Below are positions 43,629 through 52,824 of a stretch of 64,000 bases of DNA, in pieces. The DNA comes from JARRPM01 sp963765545 (GTDB lineage: Bacteria; Pseudomonadota; Gammaproteobacteria; Pseudomonadales; Halieaceae), in NCBI GenBank assembly GCA_963765545.1, contig CAVXWW010000004.1:1860001-1924000 (forward strand). The letters run 5' to 3'. The translations under genes and the position numbers were made by a program. Each line of letters opens with the position of its first letter. Position 1 is the stretch's first letter. Below the pieces are notes generated by a model. It made no database searches, was not told the origin of the DNA, and worked only from the letters and a program-made list of their open reading frames with translations.

Positions 43629-44270
43629 ATGATCAAGATTTATGGCGTACACGGCTCACCATTCGTGCGCAAGGTATTCGTCGCCCTTGATATCAAGGGC
43701 GTCCCCTATGAGACCGTCCCGCAGATGCCATTTTCCGGCGACGAGGAATACCTGAAGATAAACCCCCTCGGAAAAGTACCCACTCTTGTGGATGGCGACC
43801 TGATACTGGGAGATTCAAAGGTGATTTGCAGGTACCTCGAGAACGCCTATCCAGAACCGGCACTGTATCCGCAGGACCTCGCGGACAGGGCCATGGCGGA
43901 CTGGTATGAAGATCTTTGCGGTGGTCACGTTGCGGAACTGGCAGCAGGCATCTTCTTTCAGCGCTTCATGAGGCCTTTCGCCTTCAAGCAGGAACCCGAT
44001 GAGGAACTGGTATCCAGGATTACCGAAAAGCGCCTGCCGCCCATGCTGGACTACCTGGAAAGCCAGGTACCCGAAGATGGTTTTGTATTCGGTGACTTTA
44101 TGATGGCGGACATGAGTATCGTCAGTCCCTTTATCAACGCTTCCTATGCAGGCTATGAGGTAGACGCATCGCGCTGGCCATCCATGGCGGGGCTGATCAC
44201 CCGGGTGCGAGGCCGGCCCGAGGTAGCGGCTGTGCTGAAAAAGGAGGCCAGTGCGCTGGGCCTGGGCTGA
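43629..44270 (+). CDS. Glutathione S-transferase (213 aa)
   Basis: Canonical-size GST: N-terminal thioredoxin fold (IKIYGVHGSPFVRKVFVALDIKGVPYE, with S10 as possible activator; NPLGKVPTLVDGDLILGDSKVICRYLE) and an all-helical C-terminal domain (GFVFGDFMMADMSIVSPFINASY). GGAG lies before the ATG. It is the only intact gene within a run of fragments related to the 1-12 kb island. Substrate unknown. Confidence 0.92.
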   Translation: MIKIYGVHGSPFVRKVFVALDIKGVPYETVPQMPFSGDEEYLKINPLGKVPTLVDGDLILGDSKVICRYLENAYPEPALYPQDLADRAMADWYEDLCGGHVAELAAGIFFQRFMRPFAFKQEPDEELVSRITEKRLPPMLDYLESQVPEDGFVFGDFMMADMSIVSPFINASYAGYEVDASRWPSMAGLITRVRGRPEVAAVLKKEASALGLG

Positions 44271-44293
44271 CGCATTGAAAACCGGGCGACGAA

Positions 44294-44998
44294 TCAGTTG
44301 GGCGTGTAGACATATTCGTCGCCCTCTTCACATTTTTCCGCCGGGGTTTTATCAACCATAACCGGCATCTCAACAACTGACTCATACAGCGGCCCGCGAG
44401 AGCCCGCCTGGTGGGCCAGCAGCAGCGCGCTCAACTCTTCCAGCTTGTCGGGGCGGCTTGCAGCCAGGTTATTCTGTTCGATGGGGTCCACCGCCAGGTT
44501 GTAGAGCCACTTTTGCATACCGTCGGTGGGGCGGTCATTGACCTGAAGCTTCCAGTCACCGTGGCGCTCCGGCTGCCGCCGCCAGGGTAGGCATCACGTC
44601 GATATGAGCGACGGGCGTATCCACGGAGGCGCCTGCCGGAATTTTGGCTGGCCACTTCATAAACATGGGCACGCGCAGACCGCCTTCAAACATGGTAATT
44701 TTCCAACCGCGAAAGGGGCTGTTCACATCCGGGATACCAATATAGCCGGCGCCACCATTATCACTGGTGAACACCACCACGGTATTGTCGGCGATACCCT
44801 CGGCTTCCAGGGTGTCCAGGATGCGCGTGCCACTGCGATCCACCGCCCTGACCATGCCCGCGTAAACCCGCTTGCGATGCGGTTTGATATCCCCCACTGC
44901 CTCATAGTCCTCACGGGCGGCCTGTAACGGGGTATGGGGACCCCAGTGCGCCAGGTAGAGGAAGAAAGGTCGATTCCTGTTGGCCTTGATACCTTTAC
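44294..44998 (-). pseudogene. Sulfatase remnant, paralogue of the 2831-4507 sulfatase
   Basis: The C-terminal portion (MQKWLYNLAVDPIEQNNLAAS ... GDEYVYTPN, 44294-44518) and a middle portion (HRKRVYAGMVRAVDRS ... TSDNGGAGYIG ... HIDVMPTLAAAAGA, from ~44556) match the intact sulfatase closely. About 42 codons between them are deleted with a change of frame (near 44565-44575). Everything N-terminal to IKANRNRPFFLYLAHWG, including the formylglycine motif, is missing. Not functional. Confidence 0.85.
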
Positions 44999-45255
44999 TC
45001 GATCCGTCGCCTTTGTCGTCGATGGGATCTATATGGGTCGCTCCGGCCTGGGCATGTCGGACCTGACAGATATCGAGCGCGTCGAGGTGCTCCAGGGGCC
45101 CCAGGGAACCCTGTATGGCAAGAATGCCAACGCTGGCGTGGTTAGCGTGGTGACCAAAAAGCCGAATTTCGAAGAAGTCGAGGGTTACGGCAAGTGACGG
45201 TGGGCGACTACGGTCTGCAGCGGTACGCGGCGTCGGTAACAGGCCCGGTCAACGC
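44997..45255 (+). pseudogene. TonB-dependent receptor plug fragment
   Basis: SVAFVVDGIYMGRSGLGMSD ... RVEVLQGPQGTLYGKNANAG ... VVTKKPNFEEVEGYG matches the plug of the 10384 receptor. It then shifts frame near 45195 and continues as VTVGDYGLQRYAASVTGPVN, aligning with that receptor's next segment. Signal, N-terminus and barrel are absent. It is fused at its left to the sulfatase remnant and at its right to an acyl-CoA dehydrogenase fragment. Confidence 0.82.
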
Positions 45256-45455
45256 CACCCATGCCACCAAATACCTGCATGGCGCGATCGACGACATTCT
45301 GCGCCATCTTTGTTCCCACGATTTTCACCATGGATATATACGGCAAGGCCACCTTCATACCTTGCTTTTCCATCACCTCTGCGGCTTGCACAACCAGCAG
45401 ACGGACCTGCTCACTATCACCATTGCTCAATTGCCAGGACGACTTAAACAGGGAA
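45250..45455 (-). pseudogene. Acyl-CoA dehydrogenase C-terminal fragment
   Basis: The minus-strand reading SEQVRLLVVQAAEVMEKQGM ... PYISMVKIVGTKMAQNVVDRAMQVFGGMGG is a typical acyl-CoA dehydrogenase C-terminal helical domain segment. It stops abruptly at the TonB fragment, and no N-terminal domain is found upstream. It is not a close copy of either intact dehydrogenase at 6770-9155 and looks like another subfamily (ACAD10/11-like). Confidence 0.72.
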
Positions 45456-45565
45456 TGGCCTGCCAGGGGACAACAGCTATTCGCTGCGTTCCCTGCAGAC
45501 CATAAACCAGCCGTGGCACTGCATGTGCACGGCTGGCGTAAACGGCTTTAATCATCCCCGATAGT

Positions 45566-46084
45566 TCAGGACCCGGGCATAATTACCGCATCGATCACGT
45601 GGATAACCCCATTGGACGCTTCTATATCCGTTGCAACCACGTTGGCGCCATCCACCTTTACCGCCCCGTCAGTTACGCTGATGGCAATGGTATCGCCTTC
45701 CAGGCTTGTTGCCTCGGTGAGGGTCACCACATCGGCAGCCATCACTTTGCCGGAAACCACGTGGTACGTCAGGATCTCAGTCAGCTTTGCCTTGTTTTCA
45801 GGCAGCAACAGCGTATCCAGCGTGCCGGCGGGCAGCGCGGCAAAAGCCTCATTGGTCGGCGCAAAAACGGTGAATGGCCCTTCACCGGAGAGTGCATCGA
45901 CCAGGTCGGCCGCCTGCAGTGCAGCTACCAGGGTGGAGAAGTCCGGGTTACCTACAGCAATTTCCACGATCGAGGACTTGGCCATCGCCTCCCCTTTCTC
46001 ATGGTGAGCGGCAAGGGCGGCAGTGGCACCAAAAAATGCGCCGCACAATGCGACAACAGCAATAAATCTTCCAGCAATAGTCAT
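45566..46084 (-). CDS. Secreted fasciclin (FAS1) domain protein (172 aa)
   Basis: A signal peptide (GRFIAVVALCGAFFGATAALA) is followed by one FAS1 domain: FSTLVAALQAADLVDALSGEGPFTVFAPTNEAFAALP and the terminal ASNGVIHVIDAVIMP, the two hallmark motifs. FAS1 proteins act in adhesion or surface binding. ATG 46084 has AGGA seven bases upstream; the ATG at 46090 is too close to it. Monocistronic by appearance. Confidence 0.93.
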   Translation of the reverse strand: MTIAGRFIAVVALCGAFFGATAALAAHHEKGEAMAKSSIVEIAVGNPDFSTLVAALQAADLVDALSGEGPFTVFAPTNEAFAALPAGTLDTLLLPENKAKLTEILTYHVVSGKVMAADVVTLTEATSLEGDTIAISVTDGAVKVDGANVVATDIEASNGVIHVIDAVIMPGS

Positions 46085-46194
46085 AGTCATTTCCTCATAG
46101 GGTTCATGCATCTAAGCAGAACGATTCTGCTATGGGAGTTTTACGACTGATTACCCGAATCAGACTGACGCTGTCTATGTTATGCCCACCCGGA

Positions 46195-46602
46195 TCATGG
46201 CCTTACGCCATTACAAAGCACATCGGTCACCAGTTCGGTATCCATGTACTCCTTCAACTGCATTAGCTGACCGTCCTTCCAGGTCAACAGGAAGTGGTAG
46301 TGATTTTGATAGGGCCGACCCGAGACATGCAGCCCCTCTGATGTTGCCTCAACCGCCACCCTGTCTTCCTCTGCGGTCATGCTCACAACGGTAAAGTTCA
46401 AGCCCGCTGGAAAAGCGTCCAGTACGCCACCGGCAAACTGGCGAATTTCATCCTTCCCCCGGGAACCTGAGATCAGCGTATTACCCATGGTGACCACCCT
46501 GCCCTCCTGCGCATAGGTGTCGGCGATGGCCCGGGCGTCGCCGCGCTGCAGGGCGTCAAAGAATGCAAGGGTAAGCTGCTTGTTCCTGCTTACACTATTC
46601 AT
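46195..46602 (-). CDS. SnoaL-like/NTF2-fold protein (135 aa)
   Basis: NTF2-like pattern: LTLAFFDALQRGDARAIADTYAQEGRVV at the N-terminus, with late strands VAVEATSEGLHVSGRPYQNHYHFLLTWKDGQLMQLKEYMDT. These small proteins include isomerases, hydrolases and ligand-binding proteins. Its start overlaps the end of the epimerase gene at 46595 by eight bases, so the two are co-translated. Function unknown. Confidence 0.88.
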   Translation of the reverse strand: MNSVSRNKQLTLAFFDALQRGDARAIADTYAQEGRVVTMGNTLISGSRGKDEIRQFAGGVLDAFPAGLNFTVVSMTAEEDRVAVEATSEGLHVSGRPYQNHYHFLLTWKDGQLMQLKEYMDTELVTDVLCNGVRP

Positions 46603-47509
46603 GGCTATGCGTCGCTTGTTGACCGTAGGCGGTTACCAGTTGCTCAACTGTTGCTCGCACATTATTCCGCCGATAGCCAAGGCTATCGTCGGGTTCGTAA
46701 CTGACAGTGGCATTGCGGCCCGCGTAGAGAATCGAGTCGGGAAAAAACGGGTGTTCGTCCGTTGAGACCGGCAGATCGACAGGATTTCCCACGGCTTCAA
46801 AATACAGTTCGAGATAGTCCTTCCAACTCAGGTTCTCATCCCCGACAAGGTAGGCCTTGCCACCTTCTGAATGTACCAGGGCAGCGGCTATCGCCTCGGA
46901 CATGGACTGACTACTGATGTGATTGACACCTCCGGCAGGTGCTATCAACGGTACGCCTTCAATCCGACCCTGTGCATAGCGGACCAGCGCCGCCAGGTGC
47001 GGGAGTTTCACCCCCTCCACATAGCCCAGTATAAACGGGGCGTTAAGGCTGCAGACCCGGAAGGTCCCGCTATTCAGTGCTCGTACGGCTTCATCCGCGA
47101 TATGGCGGGACTTTACGTAAACAGAACGCTGTATTGCCTCGGGTGTAACCTGTGAGTAGTAACTGCCGATGTATACGGCTGAACGCATTCCAGCATCCCT
47201 GGCACTGCGAAAAAAAGCCGGTATGCCTTCGCTGTTGACCCGCGTGTAGAAGGATTTTTCATCCTCTCCTGCGGGAAACTGCCTAATATCGGCACCCGCA
47301 GCAAACACCATATGCTCAAATTCACCCAGCACTTGCCGCGACAAATTGTTGTCGACATAGTTCGCAGCGACATGGTCAAACCCCTTGAGACAATCAGGTG
47401 TATTTCTCGAGCGGGACATGAGAGTAACGTCATGACCCCGATCCCTGAGCAACAACGCCGCATGTGCACCCGTAAGGCCGGTACCGCCTACAATCAGAAC
47501 TCTGCTCAT
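46595..47509 (-). CDS. NAD-dependent epimerase/dehydratase family protein (304 aa)
   Basis: Extended SDR/epimerase Rossmann start RVLIVGGTGLTGAHAALLLRDRGHDVTLMSRS (GxxGxxG at 8-13). GSYYSQVTPEA lies around the usual active-site tyrosine region, and later LVGDENLSWKDYLELYFEAVG is typical of NAD-dependent epimerase-like reductases. Pairs with the SnoaL-like protein. Substrate unknown. Confidence 0.87.
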   Translation of the reverse strand: MSRVLIVGGTGLTGAHAALLLRDRGHDVTLMSRSRNTPDCLKGFDHVAANYVDNNLSRQVLGEFEHMVFAAGADIRQFPAGEDEKSFYTRVNSEGIPAFFRSARDAGMRSAVYIGSYYSQVTPEAIQRSVYVKSRHIADEAVRALNSGTFRVCSLNAPFILGYVEGVKLPHLAALVRYAQGRIEGVPLIAPAGGVNHISSQSMSEAIAAALVHSEGGKAYLVGDENLSWKDYLELYFEAVGNPVDLPVSTDEHPFFPDSILYAGRNATVSYEPDDSLGYRRNNVRATVEQLVTAYGQQATHSHE

Positions 47510-47731
47510 ACGCTATGGGCCTCCCACCCCGAAGTTATCGTCGCATGCTTATCTATTATCCGGTATCTATCACTGTAGTTGGGCCAGATAGATCTTGACG
47601 GTGAGGCTGCACCCGGGCGACCAGGGCAACCGCCATTCAATCGACCCTTTCCTTGCTGTTGTTTTCGTCCCATACTAATCGGCAACCGTCCGCCATGGGG
47701 CGGGATTCATAATAATTCCAGGAGATTCCGC

Positions 47732-48124
47732 ATGACACCCGAATTAATGATGTTGCTCTACAGCGCCATATTACTGCTGGTCATTATCCTGTTGCAGGCA
47801 AGCCTTGCGATCGGCCAGAACGGTTTGATGGCGCAAGCCGGCAGCCGTGACAGCTTGCCGGAGCCCACCGTTTTGCGTGGCCGCCTGCAACGCCTGACCG
47901 CGAACCTGCAGGAAAATCTCGTGATGTTTGCCATTGTGGTACTCGTCGCCCATGCGGCGGGCGTGTCCAATGACACCACGATATTGGGCGCCAGCCTGTT
48001 CTTCTATGCTCGCCTAGCCCACGCGGTTATCTACGCCTTCGGGTGGCCCATGATCAGGCCTCTTTTTTACGCTATAGGCCTGTATGGCATGATCACCATC
48101 GCGCTGCAAGTGCTGGGAAGCTGA
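47732..48124 (+). CDS. MAPEG family membrane protein (130 aa)
   Basis: Four membrane segments (MLLYSAILLLVIILLQASLAIG; NLVMFAIVVLVAHAAG; LGASLFFYARLAHAVIYAFG; PLFYAIGLYGMITIALQVLG) and the MAPEG pattern RLQRLTANLQENL...RLAHAVIY. Bacterial MAPEG proteins bind glutathione at the membrane. AGGAGA precedes ATG 47732. This fits a genome rich in glutathione enzymes, but no partner gene is adjacent. Confidence 0.9.
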   Translation: MTPELMMLLYSAILLLVIILLQASLAIGQNGLMAQAGSRDSLPEPTVLRGRLQRLTANLQENLVMFAIVVLVAHAAGVSNDTTILGASLFFYARLAHAVIYAFGWPMIRPLFYAIGLYGMITIALQVLGS

Positions 48125-48169
48125 TCCGGCACGCCGCCCGGTTACCCGGAAAGTCCGGGGCCGGCCCCG

Positions 48170-50011
48170 TTACGCAGTTGCATCCCCGGCGGCCGCAGCT
48201 CCACCAACATCTGCAGCCGTTGCTGCCGTCGCCGGTTCTGCGCTTGGCGAGACTAGCGACAGCAATGTCCAGCCAGGTTTCACCTCCGGTTGGTGTTCAT
48301 CCGTGAAAGCCCGCAGGTTGCCGTTTTTGTCCAGCGCAAACAGGGGAATATGGCTTTTCCCCTTGGCTTTTTCATAGGCCGCCATATCGAAGGTTTCCGA
48401 TAAAGGGGTCGCCTTGACCTCGGCACCCTGGGCAATAAGACTGGACAACTTTTGCAGGGTAACGCCTTCACCGAACAGGCGCGGCGCACGAAAATTTTCC
48501 GCCACCCGACGCTTTTCGGAGGCATCTTTCTCCTCCGAGGTACGCAGGGTGAAGACCCTGTTTCGGCCAAATTCGCGCCGAAACTTGAAGGCGGACAGGG
48601 TGTTCAGGGCCGGCCGGCGGGACATGGCAAAGAGACGCCCTATACCGTCCAGTTCGAGTTGCCGGTCGGCATGTGCCGACACGGGGTCACCGTAGTATGT
48701 ATCCAGGCCATCCATACGCGCGGCCTGTATCTCCGACCAGGTGGTATCGGTCAACTTTACCCTGAAGCCCTGTTTCAACAGGGCCTTACCGATCAACCGC
48801 GCTACCGGGTTGGCACCGACTATCAATATGCCGCGGGGCTCTTCCTCTGTCAGCCCCAGCATGCGGGCAACAGGTCTGGCAGTAAAACTCTGTACGACTA
48901 CAGTGACGATAATTATCAGGAAGGTATAGGCTACCAGCAGGTCAGCCTCGGGGTAGCCCTGGTTCTGCAGGCGCAGGGCAAACAGTGAGGAAACGGCGGC
49001 AGCCACAATGCCTCTCGGGGCCACCCACGACACCAGCGCCCGTTCCCGCCAGCTGTATGAGCCACCCATGGTGCATGCCCAGACAACGACAGGTCTTGCC
49101 AGTAACACCACCATCAGCACGCCCACACCACTCCAGCCCGTGGCCATAATAATTCCCGGATCGATACGCGCACCCAGCACAATGAACAACATCGAGATAA
49201 TAAGTATGGACAGGCTCTCCTTGAAACTGAGCACCTCGCTCATGTCCAGGCCCGGGGTATTGGCGAGCCAGACACCCATAATTGTCACCGCCAGCAGGCC
49301 AGACTCATGGGCCAGGTAATTGCTGCCTGCAAAGGTCATTACCACCCAGGCCAGCGCCACCACGTTGAGCAGGTACTCGGGTATCCAGTTGCGTTTGATC
49401 AGGTAGGCCAGGGTAACGGCGGCCACGACCCCGGCCAGTGCGCCCACCCCGATACTTTGAAGAAAAAACAGGTAAGACTCTGCTCCGGCAACAATGAACT
49501 GGAATACCAATACCGCCAGTAAAGCACCGACCGGGTCGATCAGTATGCCCTCCCAGCGCAGTATCTGACTGACCTGGGGGGTAGCACGCATGGTGCGCAA
49601 CAGCGGGTTGATCACGGTCGGCCCGGTTACTATAACCACCGCCGCGAACAACAGGGCCATCTCCATTGAAAAACCGGCCACCAGCCAACTGCCGGCAGCA
49701 ATCAGCCCCAGGTTCAACAGCGCGCCCCAACTGACCAGGTTAGAAACGGCGGCACCGCGGCCGCGCAGATCGCTCAACTTCAGGGTGAGGCCACCCTCAA
49801 AAAGAACCAGCGCCACGCCCAGTGAGACCATCGGGAAGAGCAGGTCCCCGAACATTTCATCTGGTCTTAACAGATTGGTCACGGGCCCCGCGACGATGCC
49901 AATGACCAGCAGCGCGAGAATTGCAGGCAATTTGAGCCGCCAGGACAGCCATTGAGCGGCAATACCCAATACGATAATAGCGGCGATCACATAGAGTAAC
50001 GTGTCGTTCAT
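48170..50011 (-). CDS. CPA1-type Na+/H+ antiporter with C-terminal nucleotide-binding domain (613 aa)
   Basis: The N-terminal ~400 residues are a Na+/H+ exchanger domain (LKLPAILALLVIGIVAGP...VSLGVALVLFEGGLTLKLSDLRG; VIVTGPTVINPLLR). A Rossmann TrkA_N-like domain follows (GILIVGANPVARLIGKALLKQGFRVKLTDTTW), with an RCK-like end. It is expected to exchange Na+ or K+ for protons under nucleotide control. The C-terminus is Ala-rich. Converges with the MAPEG gene. Confidence 0.92.
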   Translation of the reverse strand: MNDTLLYVIAAIIVLGIAAQWLSWRLKLPAILALLVIGIVAGPVTNLLRPDEMFGDLLFPMVSLGVALVLFEGGLTLKLSDLRGRGAAVSNLVSWGALLNLGLIAAGSWLVAGFSMEMALLFAAVVIVTGPTVINPLLRTMRATPQVSQILRWEGILIDPVGALLAVLVFQFIVAGAESYLFFLQSIGVGALAGVVAAVTLAYLIKRNWIPEYLLNVVALAWVVMTFAGSNYLAHESGLLAVTIMGVWLANTPGLDMSEVLSFKESLSILIISMLFIVLGARIDPGIIMATGWSGVGVLMVVLLARPVVVWACTMGGSYSWRERALVSWVAPRGIVAAAVSSLFALRLQNQGYPEADLLVAYTFLIIIVTVVVQSFTARPVARMLGLTEEEPRGILIVGANPVARLIGKALLKQGFRVKLTDTTWSEIQAARMDGLDTYYGDPVSAHADRQLELDGIGRLFAMSRRPALNTLSAFKFRREFGRNRVFTLRTSEEKDASEKRRVAENFRAPRLFGEGVTLQKLSSLIAQGAEVKATPLSETFDMAAYEKAKGKSHIPLFALDKNGNLRAFTDEHQPEVKPGWTLLSLVSPSAEPATAATAADVGGAAAAGDATA

Positions 50012-50105
50012 ATGCTGGAAGTACTCCTTGGTCTGAGTATGGCACGGTGCGCGAGCAACCCGGCATTGTCAATGCGCACGGGACCACCCGCGGCTTGAGG
50101 AACGG

Positions 50106-50855
50106 TCAAAGCAGAGCGCGCAGAACGATACTGATACCCAGGACCAGCAAGCCCGCCAGCGCGATCCGGCGATACAGCGCATTACCAAAGCGCCGGAACA
50201 AATGGTAGCCAAGCGTGTCACCCAGATAGAGTGCCGGCAAAGCCAAAAGGAAAAACATGATCGATCTTTGATTCACAAACCCTGCAATTGAAAAAGACAC
50301 CAGGGCTAGCAGCGATGCCGCCAGGAAAAAGGTCATCATCAGGGCCCTGCTACGCCCGGGTTCAGGCTCGTTGAGCATGGCATAGATAATTACCGGAGGA
50401 CCCGGAATCGCCAGGGCGCCATTCATCAAACCCGAGAGCAGACCGATCAGCCCGCCAATGACCGCGGGGAGCGGCCGCCTCAACGGGCGCGTGAACGCCA
50501 TGCCAATACAGGCGACAATAACGGACAATCCGGCCCAGAACTGGAAACGATCGGCAGACAGCACGGTAACTACCCAGGTCCCGGCCACCGTGCCCACACC
50601 CGCCATCAGCACCAGGGGCAGCATCGGCCGCAGGGGCACAACGCCCCAATAGCTGCGAATGCCAAGTAAACTGATAGTGAGCGTCAGCAAGGCAATCAAG
50701 GCTACCGCTTCGGTAGGCGGAAGAATCAGGGAAAACCCGGGAACAGCAATCAGGGCAAAGCCAAAGCCGGTAAAACCGCGCAGCACTGAGGCCAACAGGA
50801 CCACCGCCCAGATCAGCAATAGTTCTGGCAAGCCTGTTCCAAACAGACTCTCCAT
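50106..50855 (-). CDS. TSUP (TauE/SafE) family permease (249 aa)
   Basis: A TauE/SafE-type (DUF81) membrane protein: LRGFTGFGFALIAVPGFSLILPPTEAVALIALLTLTISLLG at the N-terminus, with the repeat half GGLIGLLSGLMNGALAIPGPPVIIY. About eight membrane segments. The family exports organosulfur anions such as sulfite or sulfoacetate. Given two sulfatases in the window this may be relevant to sulfur handling, but it is far from them and the link is only inferred. Confidence 0.9.
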   Translation of the reverse strand: MESLFGTGLPELLLIWAVVLLASVLRGFTGFGFALIAVPGFSLILPPTEAVALIALLTLTISLLGIRSYWGVVPLRPMLPLVLMAGVGTVAGTWVVTVLSADRFQFWAGLSVIVACIGMAFTRPLRRPLPAVIGGLIGLLSGLMNGALAIPGPPVIIYAMLNEPEPGRSRALMMTFFLAASLLALVSFSIAGFVNQRSIMFFLLALPALYLGDTLGYHLFRRFGNALYRRIALAGLLVLGISIVLRALL

Positions 50856-50888
50856 TACAAGCGGGCCACTTGCAGGGCGGGCACCGGA

Positions 50889-52625
50889 CTATGGTGCCTG
50901 GCCGGCAATCCAGTCATCAACAATCGACTCCAGCACCGCTATCGGAACCGAACCGTTTCCCACCACCTCATCGTGGAAGGCCCTGATATCGAAGTTCGGG
51001 CCCAGTGCCGCTTCCGCACTGGCGCGCAGCTCCCTGATTTTCAATTCTCCTATCTTGTAGGCGGTTGCCTGACCGGGCCAGGTGATATACCGGTCGACCT
51101 CGGCCACCACTTCCGCACGGGTAAGCGCCGAATTGTCCAGCAGGTAGTCAATGGCGCGCTGCCGCGACCAGCCAAAGGCGTGGATACCGGTGTCTATCAC
51201 CAGGCGATTCGCCCGCCACATCTCGTAGGTCAGGCGGCCGAAATTACTGTAGGGGTCGGTGTAGAACCCTGCTTCCAGACCCAGTCGCTCGGAGTACAAG
51301 CCCCAGCCCTCACCAAATGCCGCGTGGTAAACGGTTGTCCTGAACGGGGGCACATCCAGTTCCATCGCCAGCGCCATCTGGTGGTGATGCCCCGGCACTG
51401 CCTCGTGCAGGGTAAGGGCTTCAAGGTTGTAAAGTGGTTTGGCCGCCAGGTCTGTGACGTTGATATAGAAAATACCCGGCGCACTGCCATCGGGTGCACC
51501 CGGTACGTAGTAACCGCCGCGCCCCTCCACCGGGCGCACCGCATAGGTGTTGCGCGCCAGGCTGCCAAAGAAGGCGGGCATCATGCCATCCATTTTCTTG
51601 GCTATGTAGGCGGTTTTCTCCAGCAGGTCCTGGGGGTCGGTGGCATAGAAGCGGGAATCTGTGCGCAGGTAATCCAGGAACTCACGAAAGCTCCCCTCAA
51701 AACCCAACTGGCGGATAACCGCGTCCATTTCGGCCCGAATCCGTTTGGTTTCCAGCAGTCCCAGTTCGTGAATTTCAGCCGGGCTCATGTCGGTGGTAGT
51801 GAAAAAGCGCAGCAGGTGGGCATAGTATTCGGCGCCGCCCTCCAGCGACGAAATACCGGGTTCGCTGCGACATTCAGGCATATATCGCTGCTCAAAAAAC
51901 GTATAAAGTTCCTCATATGCCGGGACAACCCCGGTCTCTATCAGGGCCAGCGCCTGAGCCTGCAGTTCGGTTTGTCGGGCCGCCGGGATACTCCCCGGCA
52001 TTGCCGAAAACGGGGCAAACAGCGCGCTGTCTTGCGGGCGCACGACGACCAGGCCACTGATGGTGGCGCCATAGCCAGCCATTGACTCGCAGTAATGGGT
52101 GTATCCCAGCTCCACAGCTTCTTCCAGCAGCTCGATATGTTCGCGGTTGTAGCGGGGAAAATCCGCGAGACTCACGATATAGCGCTCGTAATCCGCTGAC
52201 GTATTGAACGCCATTTTGGCGGGCGCCTCGGCGAAATAACTGTGGTATCCAAACAGGCTGGTAAAGGGAAACAGGTGACCGGGATACTGATAGCTCTCGC
52301 GCTCGGCCTCTCGCTCATACAAAAACAGTTTGTAGCTTATGCGGTCCTGACCCTGCAAATCAGCCTCGTCAATAGTTGCCAGGCGCGCGAGAATGCTTTC
52401 GTTAAACGCCTGGCGCCGGGCACGGGCCTGGGCACTGACCTCGGCAAGCTTTCCATGGGGGCGGTAGGAGTCTGGATCAGTACGAAAAAATACCTGCTCC
52501 TGCTCTGCCCTTTGCCAGTGATCCTGTAACAATTTGCTGAACTCACTGCTGGCGGGCACGTCCTGCGCCAATGCACCCGATACAAAGACGCAGGCAAACA
52601 ATCCTGCAAATACCTTAAAACCCAT
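50889..52625 (-). CDS. Secreted DUF885 family protein, putative metallopeptidase (578 aa)
   Basis: Signal peptide FKVFAGLFACVFVSGALAQD. The DUF885 hallmark HEAVPGHHHQMALAMEL supplies a HExxxGH-like metal site, with downstream GWGLYSERLG and the usual upstream region QDSALFAPF. The family includes predicted periplasmic zinc peptidases/lipoproteins. It lies in tandem with the TSUP gene on the same strand (33-bp gap) and may be co-transcribed with it. Confidence 0.92.
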   Translation of the reverse strand: MGFKVFAGLFACVFVSGALAQDVPASSEFSKLLQDHWQRAEQEQVFFRTDPDSYRPHGKLAEVSAQARARRQAFNESILARLATIDEADLQGQDRISYKLFLYEREAERESYQYPGHLFPFTSLFGYHSYFAEAPAKMAFNTSADYERYIVSLADFPRYNREHIELLEEAVELGYTHYCESMAGYGATISGLVVVRPQDSALFAPFSAMPGSIPAARQTELQAQALALIETGVVPAYEELYTFFEQRYMPECRSEPGISSLEGGAEYYAHLLRFFTTTDMSPAEIHELGLLETKRIRAEMDAVIRQLGFEGSFREFLDYLRTDSRFYATDPQDLLEKTAYIAKKMDGMMPAFFGSLARNTYAVRPVEGRGGYYVPGAPDGSAPGIFYINVTDLAAKPLYNLEALTLHEAVPGHHHQMALAMELDVPPFRTTVYHAAFGEGWGLYSERLGLEAGFYTDPYSNFGRLTYEMWRANRLVIDTGIHAFGWSRQRAIDYLLDNSALTRAEVVAEVDRYITWPGQATAYKIGELKIRELRASAEAALGPNFDIRAFHDEVVGNGSVPIAVLESIVDDWIAGQAP

Positions 52626-52824
52626 GGTGTCCCGCCGTTGTCATTTTCCTGAACAATCAAGAGGGTAATCGATAACGGGCGCGCGCAGAAGCGCCGCGCC
52701 TCAACAGATGACATTAAACAGAGCCCGCTGGCATTGCCTGCCATTCAAAGCACCTGGCGTTGTCTATATACTCGTGGCCCAGGGAATAACCCATCGACAC
52801 GTCCTGGAAAGGTAATAAAAGCGT

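Noticed and set aside
44934..45197. An intact short TonB-type gene
   Set aside because: The first ~20 codons are antisense sulfatase sequence; only the plug segment is real and it shifts frame at its end.
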